Assembly: GCA_050084985.1 (NCBI GenBank)
Contig: JBITNC010000001.1
Span: forward strand, 164,858,001 to 164,922,000
Length of the DNA: 64,000 nucleotides
From: Nageia nagi
Lineage: Eukaryota; Pinophyta
Reading direction: 5' to 3'
The notes under the pieces were generated by a model. The model was not told the DNA's origin. It ran no database searches and saw only the letters and a program-made list of their open reading frames with translations. Each line of letters opens with the position of its first letter. Within the stretch, counting starts at the first letter, position 1. Shown one piece after another: positions 23,245 to 34,529 of the stretch. A program made the translations under genes and the position numbers.

Positions 23245-24068
23245 GAGGGGAGGTTTTATGACGTCCCCCTTGCACATTTATAATTAAATATGGAATCCAA
23301 CGAATTCCCCTTTTGTATTATATTTTATTATTGTTATTATGCTTTAAGTTAGGACTTGGGATAGAAGACTTAATGGGTCAATGAAAGCCACTATGAGCCC
23401 CAAGTGGGACATCTCCCTCCCAAGCATAGATTAAGAGTTTTATTGTACGTAGAAATCATGATCATGATTGTGGGAATCCCAAGGTCTTTTTAGCACTTAG
23501 GTGGATAGATTGGAACTTATGTACATGCGCCAACCTTGGGGAGACTCTTAGACCCCCACGTTGGTACTTGATGATTCCTAGGCCCCACACATGGTTCCTA
23601 GATCCACGTTAGGCATACATGGAACTTCAGACCTCCATGTTGGCATTTATGGCTTCTAGATACCCATGTTGGACATGCCTAATCCCTAGGATCATATGTT
23701 GGATATTCTGGGCACCCAAGAGGCTAACATTGGATTAGAGGACCTAGGTAATGACTCCTAGGTGAGATCCAAATCCAATGAAGTGTTATAAAAGGAATTG
23801 GATCCTCATAGCTAGATATACTTGATTATTATATTCTTTGATATCGTCCAAAGGATAAGAGACTTAACGCAACTTTAAATAAACCCCTAGGTGCAACATC
23901 TAGGAGGATTAGCAAGTTAAGGGATCTTATTAGTCTATGGTACTAGTGTGATCTTGTTAGTCTATGGTACTAGTGTAGCACCCTTTCCCATCTAGTGGTA
24001 TTCAAAGGTTGCGCTTCTGCCTTCAGTGGTTTCCAAGATCAGAGGAGGGCTCCTTCAATGGAGAGGAT
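23245..24068 (+). repeat. PPT and truncated 3' LTR of element B
   Basis: The purine tract AAGAGGGGAGGTTTTA (to 23,258) leads into TGACGTCCCCC at 23259. Alignment with the 5' LTR holds to about 24,068 (GGAGGGCTCC...AGAGGATTT) and then stops abruptly. A short internal duplication (GATCTTGTTAGTCTATGGTA type, about 23,925-23,975) is present here and absent from the 5' copy. Confidence 0.75.
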
Positions 24069-24685
24069 TTCATTAATAAAAATCCATTTAAGACTTGTTT
24101 TAGTTATTTTCCACTCTTGCCTTTTGATTGTGTGTTTGATAAACAAAAGGATAAAGGAGATTCACTTGTGAAGGAGGAAAACTAAGTTGAAGTATTTTGA
24201 AAATAATTAGGCAAATTCATTTGCAAGTTTAAGAGCAACTCAAGGCAAGCTAAGGTAAGTACAAGTTAAGGCATGACAAGCATAGAGTTGACCATAAGTT
24301 TCATGTGGGAGGTCATGTTTGGTTGAATCTCATCAAGGAGAGGTTGCAAGGACCATCCAAGAAGTTGAAACCTATAAGGTATGGATCATTTGAAATTATG
24401 GAGCAATTGAGTGAGAATGCTTTTAGATTGAATCTACCTGCATATATGATTATCTATTCGGTTGTGAATGTGGAGAACTTGAAATTATATGAGCCATTCG
24501 TGTTTACTAAAGATGATGTAGGTTCAAATCAAATTTTAGCATCTCTTGATGAATTAGCTTCCCATACTATGGATAAACTCAAGGAGGAATCAATATTACA
24601 AAAGATGATTCATGCTACAAGAAGGGGTGAGACTGAGCTATGGTTGGTTGTGCTAAAAGGACAAATGCCTAAAAAAGCTAATTGA
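24069..24685 (+). pseudogene. gypsy A integrase C-terminal part
   Basis: The reading resumes as NKNPFKTCFSYFPLLPFD, the conserved late-integrase block, and after stops continues into frame 24305-24685: GGHVWLNLIKERLQGPSKKL, RYGSFEIMEQLSENAFRLNL, YSVVNVENLKLYEPF. This GDxVWL/YGPF/YSVVNVxNLKLY series is the C-terminal DNA-binding end of plant gypsy integrases. It is separated from the catalytic core by element B and a deletion of roughly 100 codons. Confidence 0.8.
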
Positions 24686-24742
24686 GTGGAAGAGTTGTAT
24701 CCTCATATTTATTCTATAAGCATGTGTGGGACCAAATGCTTC

Positions 24743-24757
24743 CCTATTGGGGAGGTG
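24743..24757 (+). other. polypurine tract of gypsy A
   Basis: ATTGGGGAGGTG directly precedes the 3' LTR start TGATCATAAATG. Confidence 0.6.
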
Positions 24758-25480
24758 TGATCATAAATGAATCTATAAGTTGATCTCTTCAAGAGCAGGA
24801 TCTATCCTAGATGTTGTTGTGCTTGGACATTAGTTGAAGTTTGAAATCAAGTGGCCTAATATCACAGGAAGGATAGTGCAAACATCATGCTGACAAAGAT
24901 TTTCAAGGAATCCACATTGTAGGTTTGGATTGAGTTTTGGCGAGAAATTGAAGGAATGAGGTTGTTTTGGAAGTTAGACCATTCTAGAGATGAACCATCA
25001 TCAATTGAAGATTCTGAATCCGTTTGTAGTTATCTAATTCATTATTGAGGGGTTGGAAAAAGTTTGGAGAAGGTTTTGCAAGGGAGACCAAGAGTCATCT
25101 TGTAAAATTGTTCATTCTCTATTGTAGTAGATTCTCTTATTATGTAGGAATGTTGCAAAGGTATGTAGGAGATGTATTGCTATCATTTTGATGGTATCTC
25201 CATTGTACATGTACATATTGTAATGCTATATGGAAAATATAAGATAAGTTCTCCCATTCCATGTTGGATTAGCCCACATTAGGTGAACTAGGGTAAATCA
25301 CTATGTTAATTTTGTTGTGTTTGTGGATGAAATTGATTATATTCATTGTTGTTTCAATATTCAGTCAATTATCAATTTTATATATGCAATCTGATAAGTA
25401 ACATAGTGGTGTTATTTTCATTTTTCAAATTTGTAAGTGAGGATATGAGTATACTATAAGCATCCAGTGATTACAGATCA
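24758..25480 (+). repeat. 3' LTR of gypsy A
   Basis: 723 bp, ends GATTACAGATCA, followed by the TSD ATTTG (25481-25485). Collinear with 14080-14794. Confidence 0.85.
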
Positions 25481-25485
25481 ATTTG

Positions 25486-28040
25486 GGGGTGTTTTGGAGG
25501 CTTCTTCAAAGATGTTAGATCAATCAAATCAAGTGCATAAGTTTTTTTTTTTCATTTAATGTTCATGCATTCTAGATCTAGGACTACTATGCTTATTTAG
25601 CTTTACTCATAGTTCTACCCTATGTTGTAATTAGTTATATTGCCTCTATATTACTATATCATTCTATATTGCTACTATCTATTTTTCGTTTGTAGATAAA
25701 ATAGTAATAATATATTTTATATTACAAATTGCTTTTACTGTATCTATAAATGATATGATGTAATTTTAATTTTATGATGTATATTTTATTGATGATTATA
25801 TGTCATTGAAGCTATTGTTGACACATATAATGTTACTTCGTTATCTATGTATATGGAATTTTATTTTCGATGTGTATACTTACATGATGGATGTGACGTT
25901 GAATTATATTTACATGAGTTAATCAGGATGATGATGTTTTATTTACATTGTACATGATATCAATAACATATTTTCATTTTGTTGATCATGATATTGGTTA
26001 GTTTAGCATATTTTTTCAAGCTAATGGTCAAAGGGTAATAAATGTAGGCTAAAATGATGTGATGTGATGTGATATGGATGTAGACATAGGAGTTGTATTT
26101 CAACTTAAAATATATAACCAATTGATTTATGAGGATAATTTTTAATTCATCAATCTTTCATATATTTGATTTGGACTAAGTGCACATGTAACATCATTAT
26201 CCTTCTTTCAAGAAATCAACATATCTTTTGACTTTTAAGATAGGATTCATATCATTTTTGAATCTTTCTTTTTGAGATTTTTCTCCCTTTCTCTCATTTG
26301 ACTTGAATGTAGATATTTATCCTATTAAATCTTTTTTTTTCAAGGTCCCATTCTTGTTAGATCAATTTCTTTTTTATCTTTGATATTTTTATTTTATTTT
26401 AATGCATCCTTTTCTATAGTTAGATATATAGTATGCCCCACATGGAGAAAGACTCTTCATACTTCTCTTTATTCAGATATAGAGTTTTTCTTGCATGGAG
26501 AAAATATGTTTAAGAGAAAAAAAAAAAGCCTTATAACTTTTTAACAATAAGTACTTAGTGCAATACTTTCTTCTATTAGATATAGAGTTTACCTTGCATG
26601 GAGAAAGTAATTTATTTTATAACATATCTTTCTAAATATGGTATGTAACCCGCATGGAGAAATGACGTGCATTTTGGCATCTTGAATATTTTATCATTTG
26701 AGATATTGGCCCTCTAGGATAGGATAATCAATACATATGAGACACTTAGCTTCGATCAAGATTGATGTTAGATATCAAAGTTTTGAATTGCAAAACTAAT
26801 TTCATAACCAAATATCATCCATTAAAATAAGACTCATTATGTCCACAAAAGAGGTTTCTATGATGGATAATGATATATTTATTAGGATGATGGAGGTAAT
26901 AGGTATGTCCCTATGATGGAGGTGGATAATGGATGTAACACCCTTGAACATTTCATAGAAATGCATATGTTTTGTAACCATCACCAATAAGAATGGAAAC
27001 AATGTCACATTTATCATGTTTTTTAAATTTTCAAAATCTTTTCTTAGCCAACTTTCTTAATTTGAAGTAGTCATTGATTTTTGAGATTTTGGCAATACAA
27101 TTATTCCTACAAGTGGAATTATGTTCTTTAATTATTGAGGATGATGATGAAGGTGAAATGTTGTTGATTCAGACATGTTATGTATTTTTTATAGATTTAT
27201 TCCATTATAACTTTTTACTAATGGATTTGTATTTTAAAATTTTGTTTAATATTTTTTTATTTGAATTGAGTGTGAAGTTTGATGATTTGACATGATTGTT
27301 AATTTTCGTGAGTTGATCACATTCCTATTTCATCCATGATGTTTGTGGAAAAAATTATGTTTGATATTTTTCCTTTTTTTTTAATTATTATTTACGTGTG
27401 AAATTTGATGATAAAATATTGTTTGAAATGTTAAATTCAAAATGGATTCAAATTTTAAGAATTTTGATTAAATGCTTGTAGATAAAGTTGTTGGTATATT
27501 TATTACTATGATTATTTTTTATTTACATGAATTTGATTACTTTTGATTTTGTCTTTAAATTTATTTGGATTGAACTTTTTACATGTAAAATCTATTGGTG
27601 AAATGTTGTTGGAATGTTTAGATTTAAAATTGATTTAGATTTTGATGATGTTAATAAGATGTTTTATTTTAGCAAGTTGAACCATATTTTTGATATATTC
27701 ATGAGTATGATGATGTTTTATTTTTATGAAGTTGATTGGATTCAATATTCTACAAACTTTACTTGATTAAGTTTTTTTTTTTCTATTTTGATCTTCTTTT
27801 AGAAAATTTTGTGATATTTTTAAAATGAAATGGTCATTGATTGTGATAAGATTATGTATTTCATTTGATCATGTTGCATTGTCACTATATACAAAATTAT
27901 GATGGAATTTATATTTAATTTTTTCTTAGTATTTTTTGTTTTAATTTTAAATTTTTTTTGAGTTTTTTTTTTTTTTAATGGTGAACTACCATGTTTAAAA
28001 CATGCAAATATGAATGAGATTGATTAGTTAGGGCTCCTTG
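25486..28040. other. AT-rich repeat-derived stretch
   Basis: No gene supported. A motif of the type GATATAGAGTTTxxCTTGCATGGAGAAA recurs four times between about 26,425 and 26,665. From about 25,700 to 27,800 the DNA shows loosely repeated GATGATGTTTTATTT and GTTGATTGGATT phrases, suggesting an old LTR or satellite-like decay. It could include the 3' end of the minus-strand gypsy C, but no LTR pair was found. Confidence 0.35.
26425..26665. repeat. four spaced copies of a TTGCATGGAGAAA motif
   Basis: Copies at about 26,440 (CCCACATGGAGAAA), 26,488 (CTTGCATGGAGAAA), 26,593 (CTTGCATGGAGAAA) and 26,649 (CCGCATGGAGAAA), each preceded by a GATATAGA or TATGTA phrase. Irregular spacing of 50-105 bp. 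Confidence 0.5.
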
Positions 28041-28049
28041 AATCCATTG

Positions 28050-28900
28050 AGTGATAAGATAATAACCTTCAAAGCCAAATTTTTGCTTGATGATTATATG
28101 CTCTTTTGATGAATTTTTCTATAGATATAGATGTGCTTTAGAGCATTGATATGACCCTCATTAAGGAATTTTACTTGGGTGAGATGGTTCTGGTGGTAAA
28201 CATCATTATTTATAAACTCGTACAAGGAGATTTCAAGCTCGAAAATCACGATGACTCCATTTCCATAGACTAAAGAGTATGCAGTTTCCCATGTGGGAAT
28301 ATAAATATTGGTTTGGTAAGCCTAAAGCACTAGAGGTAATTGAAGATACCAATTTGAATTAGATTCATTTACAATCTTTTCGATAAATTTTATATGATTT
28401 CAATGTTATCTTCAACTTGGTCATTACCTTGGGGATAATAGGGAGTAGAAAAGTTATGTTGGATACCATTTTTCACACAAATGCTTCATGTTTTAGTTTT
28501 TTAAGGATGGACTATTATCATAGATGATTTTGTAATGAATACTAAACTTGCATATCATGTGATAGGAGCTAAATTAAAAAAAATTAGCTCCTATCATTTT
28601 TGCGAGAGATTATTTTGACTCAATTAGTAAAGTACCCAATACTAGTAATAATGAAGGTATGTTCATGGGATGAGTATGGATTAAGTTTACCAATGACATC
28701 AATATTCCATTGAGAAAAATGAACATATGGTGTGAATAGGTTGGAGGGCTTACGATGTTTAATAGATCAAGTTGGCAAATTATTGGTATTTGATACACCT
28801 TTTAACATAGTCATAATAACATCTTGCTATGGTGGGCTAATAATAACTCAACTTTAGAATATATTTCGTAATGATCATTCCATTGAAATGAACATTGTAG
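28050..28900 (-). pseudogene. gypsy C integrase, heavily decayed
   Basis: On the minus strand one can read PYVHFSQWNIDVIGKLNPYS, then HEHTFIITSIGYFTN (first catalytic Asp in NIDVIG). Next come IICKFSIHYKIIYDNSPSLK (second Asp) and FSTPYYPQGNDQVE (third acidic residue), and finally NWYLQLPL and AYQT. This order is integrase of the plant gypsy type whose pol lies on the complementary strand. Stops and frameshifts occur every few dozen codons. A 12-bp perfect hairpin at 28,561-28,595 interrupts the reading between the first two Asp motifs. Confidence 0.7.
28560..28596. repeat. perfect 12-bp inverted repeat with A-rich loop
   Basis: GATAGGAGCTAA (28561-28572) and TTAGCTCCTATC (28584-28595) are exact inverted copies around an 11-nt A-rich loop, with one more T/A pair outside. 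It disrupts the integrase reading, so it arose by insertion or local inverted duplication. Confidence 0.75.
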
Positions 28901-29430
28901 GTACCATAATGTAATGGAAAATTAGGTTATGTGTGATAACACCAAGTTTGTGTTAATCCATAATTTGGGAGGATTAAGGATTTACTAGTTTATCATATAT
29001 ACAATTACTATTAAAAAAATCTTTTGATAGGAAGGTTTATAAAGGGGGTTGTACATATAATGAGTTTTTTTCCATTAGAATTTGGTGAAGTTAGAGAGCC
29101 AAGTCAAGCCATGACGTTAGAAAAATAATTGAGTGAACAAGGAGAAGATATATTCTTATATTTATGAAATTATACCAGCAATTCATCAATGATTAGCTTA
29201 TACTGCTTGAGCAATTCATGTTTTCCCTATCTTGGTTGATGATTAAAAGGAAATCATCAATTATTTTGATCTTTTTGAAATAAAGGGAGATAGTAATATT
29301 GAGGCCTAGGATGAAAGCTTTTGTATTTAGTCATATTTTTAGTATAAGGGAAGTTAAGTTTAAAGGACATAATGATAGGAGCCCTTTATGGTATAAAGAC
29401 AACAACTCTAAGATTTATGGTGTAAGTACA
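28900..29430 (-). pseudogene. gypsy C RNase H, heavily decayed
   Basis: Minus-strand text around 29,400-29,220 reads as a YFDGALKGSYYYVL-like start, then TKYKAFILGLNITISLYFKK and KIIDDFLLIINQ. These correspond to the FDGAxxG, AEYEALIxGL and DSxLVIxQ motifs of gypsy RNase H. It sits directly before the integrase, as expected. Remaining sequence to 28,900 is linker-like and broken. Confidence 0.6.
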
Positions 29431-30173
29431 AGGGAAGTTGATTTTAAAGGACATAATAATCAAAATGAAGGGTAATGTGAAAATCTTCTTTAGGATTAAT
29501 CTCTTCTTTTATTTTTTTAATGGTGAATATGGAATCACTATGAATCTTGATGGTAAGATGATGATCATCAAGGATTGGATCTTCTATGAGTTGGTCATAA
29601 ATTACATGACTTTTAATGGATTTTGTACTAATGAATTCAAGATTGAAATCTATGAGGAGTCTAATCCATTTTGATGTTCAACTATTATCGTATGCATGAT
29701 CCATCATGTATTTTATTGGGTCAACTTTGGTAATTGCATAGGACTTATGATTCAACATGTAGTATCAAAGATTCTTGTTGGATAAACCTATGGCCAACTA
29801 AATTTTTTTCATGTAAAATATTTTATCTTGTAGGTTAATAAGGTTCAAATGATATAGTAGATGGCTTATTTTTTATTTTCTTTATTCTTTTGATCCAACA
29901 TACTGCCTAGGGCTAAGTCAGTGATATCTAGGAGGTGTTAAAACTATAGGGCAAGTAAGATATTTCTCAATGAACTCAAATTCTTCATAGCACCCCATGG
30001 TACATTCTAATTCAACCCTCTTTTTCAATAGATGATTAAAGTGATTACAATTATAAAAATGTTGCATGATAAAATGATAATTAGTTTGGATTTTACCTTG
30101 ATGGCTATACAAATTTTTTAATATTCCTAAGGTGAGGCATTTTAGTAAGGAGAAGGCTATCCTCTAGAAAAAT

Positions 30174-30400
30174 TCATGTATATACATGAAAAGTATATCT
30201 ACAAGCAATCAAAGCGATGATGCGATGGTGATGGTAGATATATTTTGAGCATATATCAAGTTTATTCATATATTTTGGGCTTATATTTATTAAATGCACA
30301 TATTTTGGGCATATATCAATTGAATGCATAAATTTTGAACATATATCAATTGAATGCATGAATTTGAGATGTATGTTAGGTTAAAATCATGCAAAAACAT
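30174..30400 (-). repeat. 30-bp tandem repeat (about four units)
   Basis: About 30,238-30,357 holds four units of exactly 30 bp of the form ATATTTTGGGCATATATCAA plus TTGAATGCAT. The period is a multiple of three, so the minus strand reads a decapeptide repeat (IDICSKFMHS, IDICPKYVHL, INISPKYMNK, LDICSKYIYH). No protein family matches. It interrupts gypsy C between RT and RNase H. Confidence 0.8.
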
Positions 30401-30433
30401 GGATCCAAAATTTTTCTAAGTGTTGATGCAAAA

Positions 30434-30506
30434 GACCTGGGCAAGATTCAAACACAAGTCACCATTTTTTGGGTGCAGTGTGTTAACCAATATACCATTG
30501 AGTTGA
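30434..30506 (-). repeat. tRNA-like / SINE-like relic
   Basis: The minus strand reads CTCAATGGTATATTGGTTAA, resembling a tRNA D-arm/A box, then a short spacer, then TGTGTTTGAATCTTGCCC, a good B box (consensus GGTTCGAATCC). The pair spacing of about 40 nt is tRNA-like. No clean cloverleaf or acceptor stem is visible, so it is more likely a tRNA-derived SINE head or dead tRNA than a working gene. Confidence 0.4.
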
Positions 30507-30799
30507 AAATAACATGTATCGAAAGTTTTAAATTTTGTATATTCTAAATAATATACCTTGGGTGTATATCCTCACTGACCAATATACCATGGGTATATAT
30601 AGATGAGCGGTGGAATGGTGGTAGATTGTACAATGAGTGGTGGTGGGGTTGTACTTATACTTTGGGTGTATATATGCAAATTTGGTTGGAGGATAGTATT
30701 CTCCTTTTAGTAATTACCTTACTTTTAAGGGTTGACTTATATACCTCGTTAAGACATGGTAAATTCAAGTAATCTGGCTAAAGCAACAATAAGAAGACT

Positions 30800-31620
30800 T
30801 TTGTTGGATTTAATCATATATTATGATCAAGTACATGTTTAAAGACTTTTTATGATAATCAAAATCGATATATTAATCACATATTTTTTATTTGGAAAGG
30901 AGTTCATCTATGTAATAATCTATTATATTATGCATATATTCATGAAGGATGTAGGTTATAACATTTTAGTATATCGATCCAACATTTTTTAATATAAATG
31001 ACATGACCTTGTAATAAAATATCCCATATGGGTGTGGTGAAATATGTTTTGTATTCATCTTCTAGGGAAATTTTGATTTAATTATACCTAGAGGAACTAT
31101 CCATAAGGGATAGAATTTCATGATCAATAAATGAATCAACAATAATATTGATGTTTGAGAGAGTAAAATAATTTATAGGATATGCTTGATTAATATATCT
31201 AATGTTGGTACATGTGTGAATTTTTACAATTTGTTTTACAACAGGTACCACACTTGATACCCACTCAAGATAAGCTATGAGTTGAATAAATACTACATCT
31301 TATTTATTTTTACAACAATGCCAATTTAATCATGAGTACGACTTTAGGTTGTATTTTTCTTAGATTTTAGTTCATCAACTTGGCATATTATTTTAGAATA
31401 ATGTTAAGAACATAAAGGGTTGGGTCTAACCCTAACATATCGATGTAGGAACAAGAAGAGATTTTGATATACTCTTTCAGGAGTAATATAATTTCTCACA
31501 ATCTTCAATGATGAAAACTTTTACAAGTTGGATAATGTGAGGTTCTCTAGGATTACTACCAATATCAACATTAATAACATCCTTGATAAGTTGGTGAGGG
31601 TTATAATTGAGTTGAGATAG
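30800..31620 (-). pseudogene. gypsy C reverse transcriptase and upstream linker, decayed
   Basis: From 31,600 leftward the minus strand shows a linker (VDIGSNPREPHIIQLVKVF), then LGLDPTLYVLNIILK and NLRKIQPKVVLMIKLALL. RT itself reads YLEWVSSVVPVVKQ, YINQAYPINYFTLSNINIIV and DHEILSLMDSSSRYN, then IKISLEDEYKTYFTTPMGYF. These match, in order, the EWVANIVPV, LNKACPKDxFPLP, GxExLSxMDGxSGYN and DxxKTAFxTPxG blocks of gypsy RT. The YxDD region left of 30,850 could not be read. Confidence 0.65.
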
Positions 31621-31959
31621 AATGGGTGAAATATTTAATTCAATTTGATTGGTCTCATAATTGGTTTCTACACCAAAATAATCTTTAATAGCTAGGATAA
31701 AGGGATGACTATAATTATGATGAAGTTATGAGTTGACACTTGGTCCAAGGTAATGTCAAATTACTTTCTCTATTAGGAAGTAATCCATAGGGCCATTATT
31801 ATTATTAATATTGAATTCTATTCAAAGCTAATATGATTATTGTAACCTAGTATATGAACAATGGTAAAAAAATATTAGTAGAAATAAAGTTCAAATAGAG
31901 GGATTCTTCATGGAAAAACACTTAATAAATTATATTTTCTTAGAAAAAATCCTTATGGG

Positions 31960-32345
31960 GAGAGGAAGGGTTGGAAGAGATCCCTTTTTGAGGAGAGGAA
32001 GGATTGGATGATATCCCTTCATGATGATGAGGAAGAAGTAAAGGAAGTTAGAAGATATTATTTAATAGGAAAAGGAATAATTTATTATTAAGGTCTCTAT
32101 ATGGGAGAAGGAAGAAGAATAGGAACACATTTCTATGTGGTGAGACGAAGGGGTATAAGAAGAATTAGAGGAATGATTGGAGGCTATTCTTCAACTAGAA
32201 GAGAGAGAATAAGAGGAGATCCCTTGTTAAGAAGGGGAATAATAGGAAGATATTTTCACATTGTGAGAGGAGGGAGTATAGGGAGAATTAGGGGTTGTTA
32301 TTCTTTAGGAAGAGTAATAATTAATGATGAAGTTTCCTTATAGTT
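31960..32345. repeat. purine-rich imperfect repeat, about 120-bp period
   Basis: The plus strand is G/A-rich with GGAGAGGAAGG and GGTATAAGAAGAATTAGAGG phrases. The segment around 32,131 recurs at about 32,255. On the minus strand it reads Ser/Pro/Tyr-rich (NSSYTPSSHH). It lies upstream of the gypsy C RT reading and may be a gag linker. The plus-strand 80-codon frame is a shadow. Confidence 0.45.
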
Positions 32346-33719
32346 GGATGATGATTATTTCGATATTGTAACTTCCTTAATAAGGATAAATAATAATGTT
32401 TCTTGTATTATAAATCCCTCAACATGGATAATTGTGGGTCATGTGAATATTATATTGATTTAGAAAGTTTTTTATCAAAAGCATATATCAAAAACATAAT
32501 TGAGGATGCCCTTGATGTGTTTATGTAAACTATGCTCTTTTGATTCATGGTCATAGATAGGTCCCATGATGAGTGTAGTAAGGTTGATAATTTTATATTA
32601 TTCATTATATTCATCAAAATAAAATAATGTTAATAAATTTACCTTGATTTATCTAATGATTTGTTCTAGGGTGGACTTATGGGGTTTTAAGAAACTTTCT
32701 CTTACTTATTGAATACACATCCTTACCAACCACATTTTGAAAATCATTTTTTAACAAAGGTTTTGTTGGACATAAAATTAATATTTTATGAAATGGTTTC
32801 TTAGGTAAAGATTGCTTATGTACAATAGTTTAGGAAACTTCATTATGTTCCTCATATATAGGATGAAAATACCTTTAGTAGCTTGATATGGTATATCCTT
32901 TGGTCAACCAAGATCTTTTATAGAAGGGATTTAAGGTAGAGTGAGAACTAGGTCATGTAATATATGTTGATCAATATTTGTGGATGAGAAATTGATATTT
33001 ATAGGATCTTTATCATGAGGTATCAGTCATTGGGAAGGTTCCTCATTCTCTTTAGATCTAATTTGATTGTTTTTGTGAGGATAAATGGGATGAACCAAGA
33101 TAATTAGGAGTAACTACATAAGGTAATAGTTAGATTGATTGATTAATGTAAAATAATGAGTTTATTAAATGATGGAATGTGTAAAAATTTTATAAAATGG
33201 TTAATAGTTGATGGAGAGGGTTAATTTTGGTTACTTGTTAAAAGGGATGGAACTTCAAGTATAGGATCTTTCATATATGAATGGAAATTTCTTATACATG
33301 GTTAGGATTTATTAATGAGTGGAAAATGTGGTAATGATATAAAGTATGATGAATGAGATTGAGATTCCTCATATTGTTGGGCTTCCTATACTTGTATAAT
33401 AGATTGGAGATTATTTTGTATAATTTTAATGAAGGTTTGGATAGTTTGATTATTTACAATGGTATTTATAGGTTAGGGTTTAGGATTATATTCAAATGAT
33501 AGAAATTTGTTGAGTATAAGAAGAAGATGTATGAAAGAAATGATGGCATCATACAATGGCCCCACTAGATTATAATATTTATAAGGTTTTAGATCAACAA
33601 CAATACAATAATCAAGTCCTTCATACTCATATTTCACATATCAATTTAATGTTGAAAGAAAACTTATGTTATTTTTATTTATCGTCTCTATATTTTTATT
33701 TTTCACAAACACTAAATGT
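32346..33719. other. unassigned AT-rich stretch
   Basis: Should contain gypsy C gag/protease if that element was once complete, but no motif could be read on either strand. Confidence 0.3.
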
Positions 33720-34110
33720 CTAAGGTATTAGTTCATAAATTGTATCTTGAATCCATAAACCATCGTCATTAAGTAAAGTTATATTATTTTGAAGTTGTTT
33801 AAATAGATTAATGTTGATGCAAAATCTGGTCGAAAGGAGCTACAAACCTACATTGGTTGAGTGTTTAATACAAATAAGGGATCCAATAGCATTTTCCACT
33901 CCTTAAATAACTTCTTTGCACTAGAATTCTATGGGAATATTTGGTATGAAAACCCAAATAGGAAGTACCTAAAAAGTTTATTTATTTAGTTTGAGCCTCT
34001 ATACCATTTTTTTATGTAGAGCCTATTTCTCCCAAAGTACTAGTCGCATTCTCCAATACCCATTATATATATTCTTCCACAAAAAAGTTAAACATGAGCA
34101 CATTGGAGAA
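33720..34110 (-). pseudogene. second LINE ORF1 (DUF4283) fragment
   Basis: Minus-strand text: WVLENA then YFGRNRLYIKKWYRG (another frame), then VLPIWVFIPNIPIEF, a stop, CKEVI, a stop, GVENAIGSLICIKHSTNVGL. This is the GPWxxGxxxLxLxxW, LPLWVRLPxLPxEFW and GIGNxIGxxIxID series of DUF4283 in plant LINE ORF1. It is a different copy from the one at 10-11 kb, more decayed, and no poly(A) end was found. Confidence 0.6.
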
Positions 34111-34529
34111 TGGATATTTATACTATACCTTTTATCATACAAGTAGTTTTAATCCATTTCTTGATATTTTTAAGAACAAGTCTAATACCCATGACTTTTC
34201 TAAATAAGGAAATATTTCTTAATGATTTAATCTTGGAAGTGAGTTTTTTAGAGACCAATATCCTTGACATCCTTTTTCAAACTCTATTTTTTGAATTTGT
34301 ACTGAATTTACCATAGTTAGTATTGATGTTTTTGTATCTCACATAAAACTAGCAATCAGAAGGGAACTCCCTTGATATAATCAAGGTCCATAATTTAGAC
34401 TTGCATGTACATGATATGTTCCACTCATCCTTATAAATATACTTTCAAGAATTTTCCCTAGTATCTCCCTTCACAATATACTTTAATCTTCAAATTCAAG
34501 TCCTTCAAAATGTGTACTCCCACATCAGT

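Larger units (their letters stand above)
19033..24068 (+). mobile_element. gag-only LTR element B nested in gypsy A integrase
   Basis: The 5' LTR (19033-20133) and a right-truncated 3' LTR (23259-about 24068) are direct repeats starting TGACRTCCC. A PBS follows the first and a purine tract precedes the second. The 3.1-kb interior holds gag remnants and a tandem-repeat block but no pol. The missing about 290 bp of the 3' LTR and the missing middle of the host integrase fit one deletion across the right junction. The first 130 bp of the LTRs differ at about 15 positions by eye. The element depends on pol from another element (non-autonomous, TR-GAG/LARD-like). Confidence 0.75.
14080..25480 (+). 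mobile_element. Ty3/gypsy retrotransposon A, complete ends, two nested insertions
   Basis: LTRs at 14080-14794 and 24758-25480 start TGATC and end GATCA, and are flanked by ATTTG on both sides. A tRNA-iMet-type PBS follows the left LTR and a purine tract precedes the right one. The internal order gag, protease, RT, RNase H, integrase is Ty3/gypsy order. Every domain carries stops or frameshifts. A solo LTR separates protease from RT, and a second LTR element (B) sits inside integrase. LTRs differ at about one base in seven over their first 80 bp by eye, so A is old. No chromodomain could be read after the integrase tail. Confidence 0.85.

Noticed and set aside
30238-30357. Regular 30-bp repeats as a CRISPR-like array
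   Set aside because: Units are contiguous with no spacers, and the context is plant retrotransposon DNA.
30434-30506. Functional tRNA gene
   Set aside because: B box is good but no acceptor stem or clean anticodon arm; kept only as a tRNA-like relic.
32101-32343. Arg/Gly-rich 80-residue protein
   Set aside because: It is the antisense of a Ser/Pro-rich repeat; no other support.
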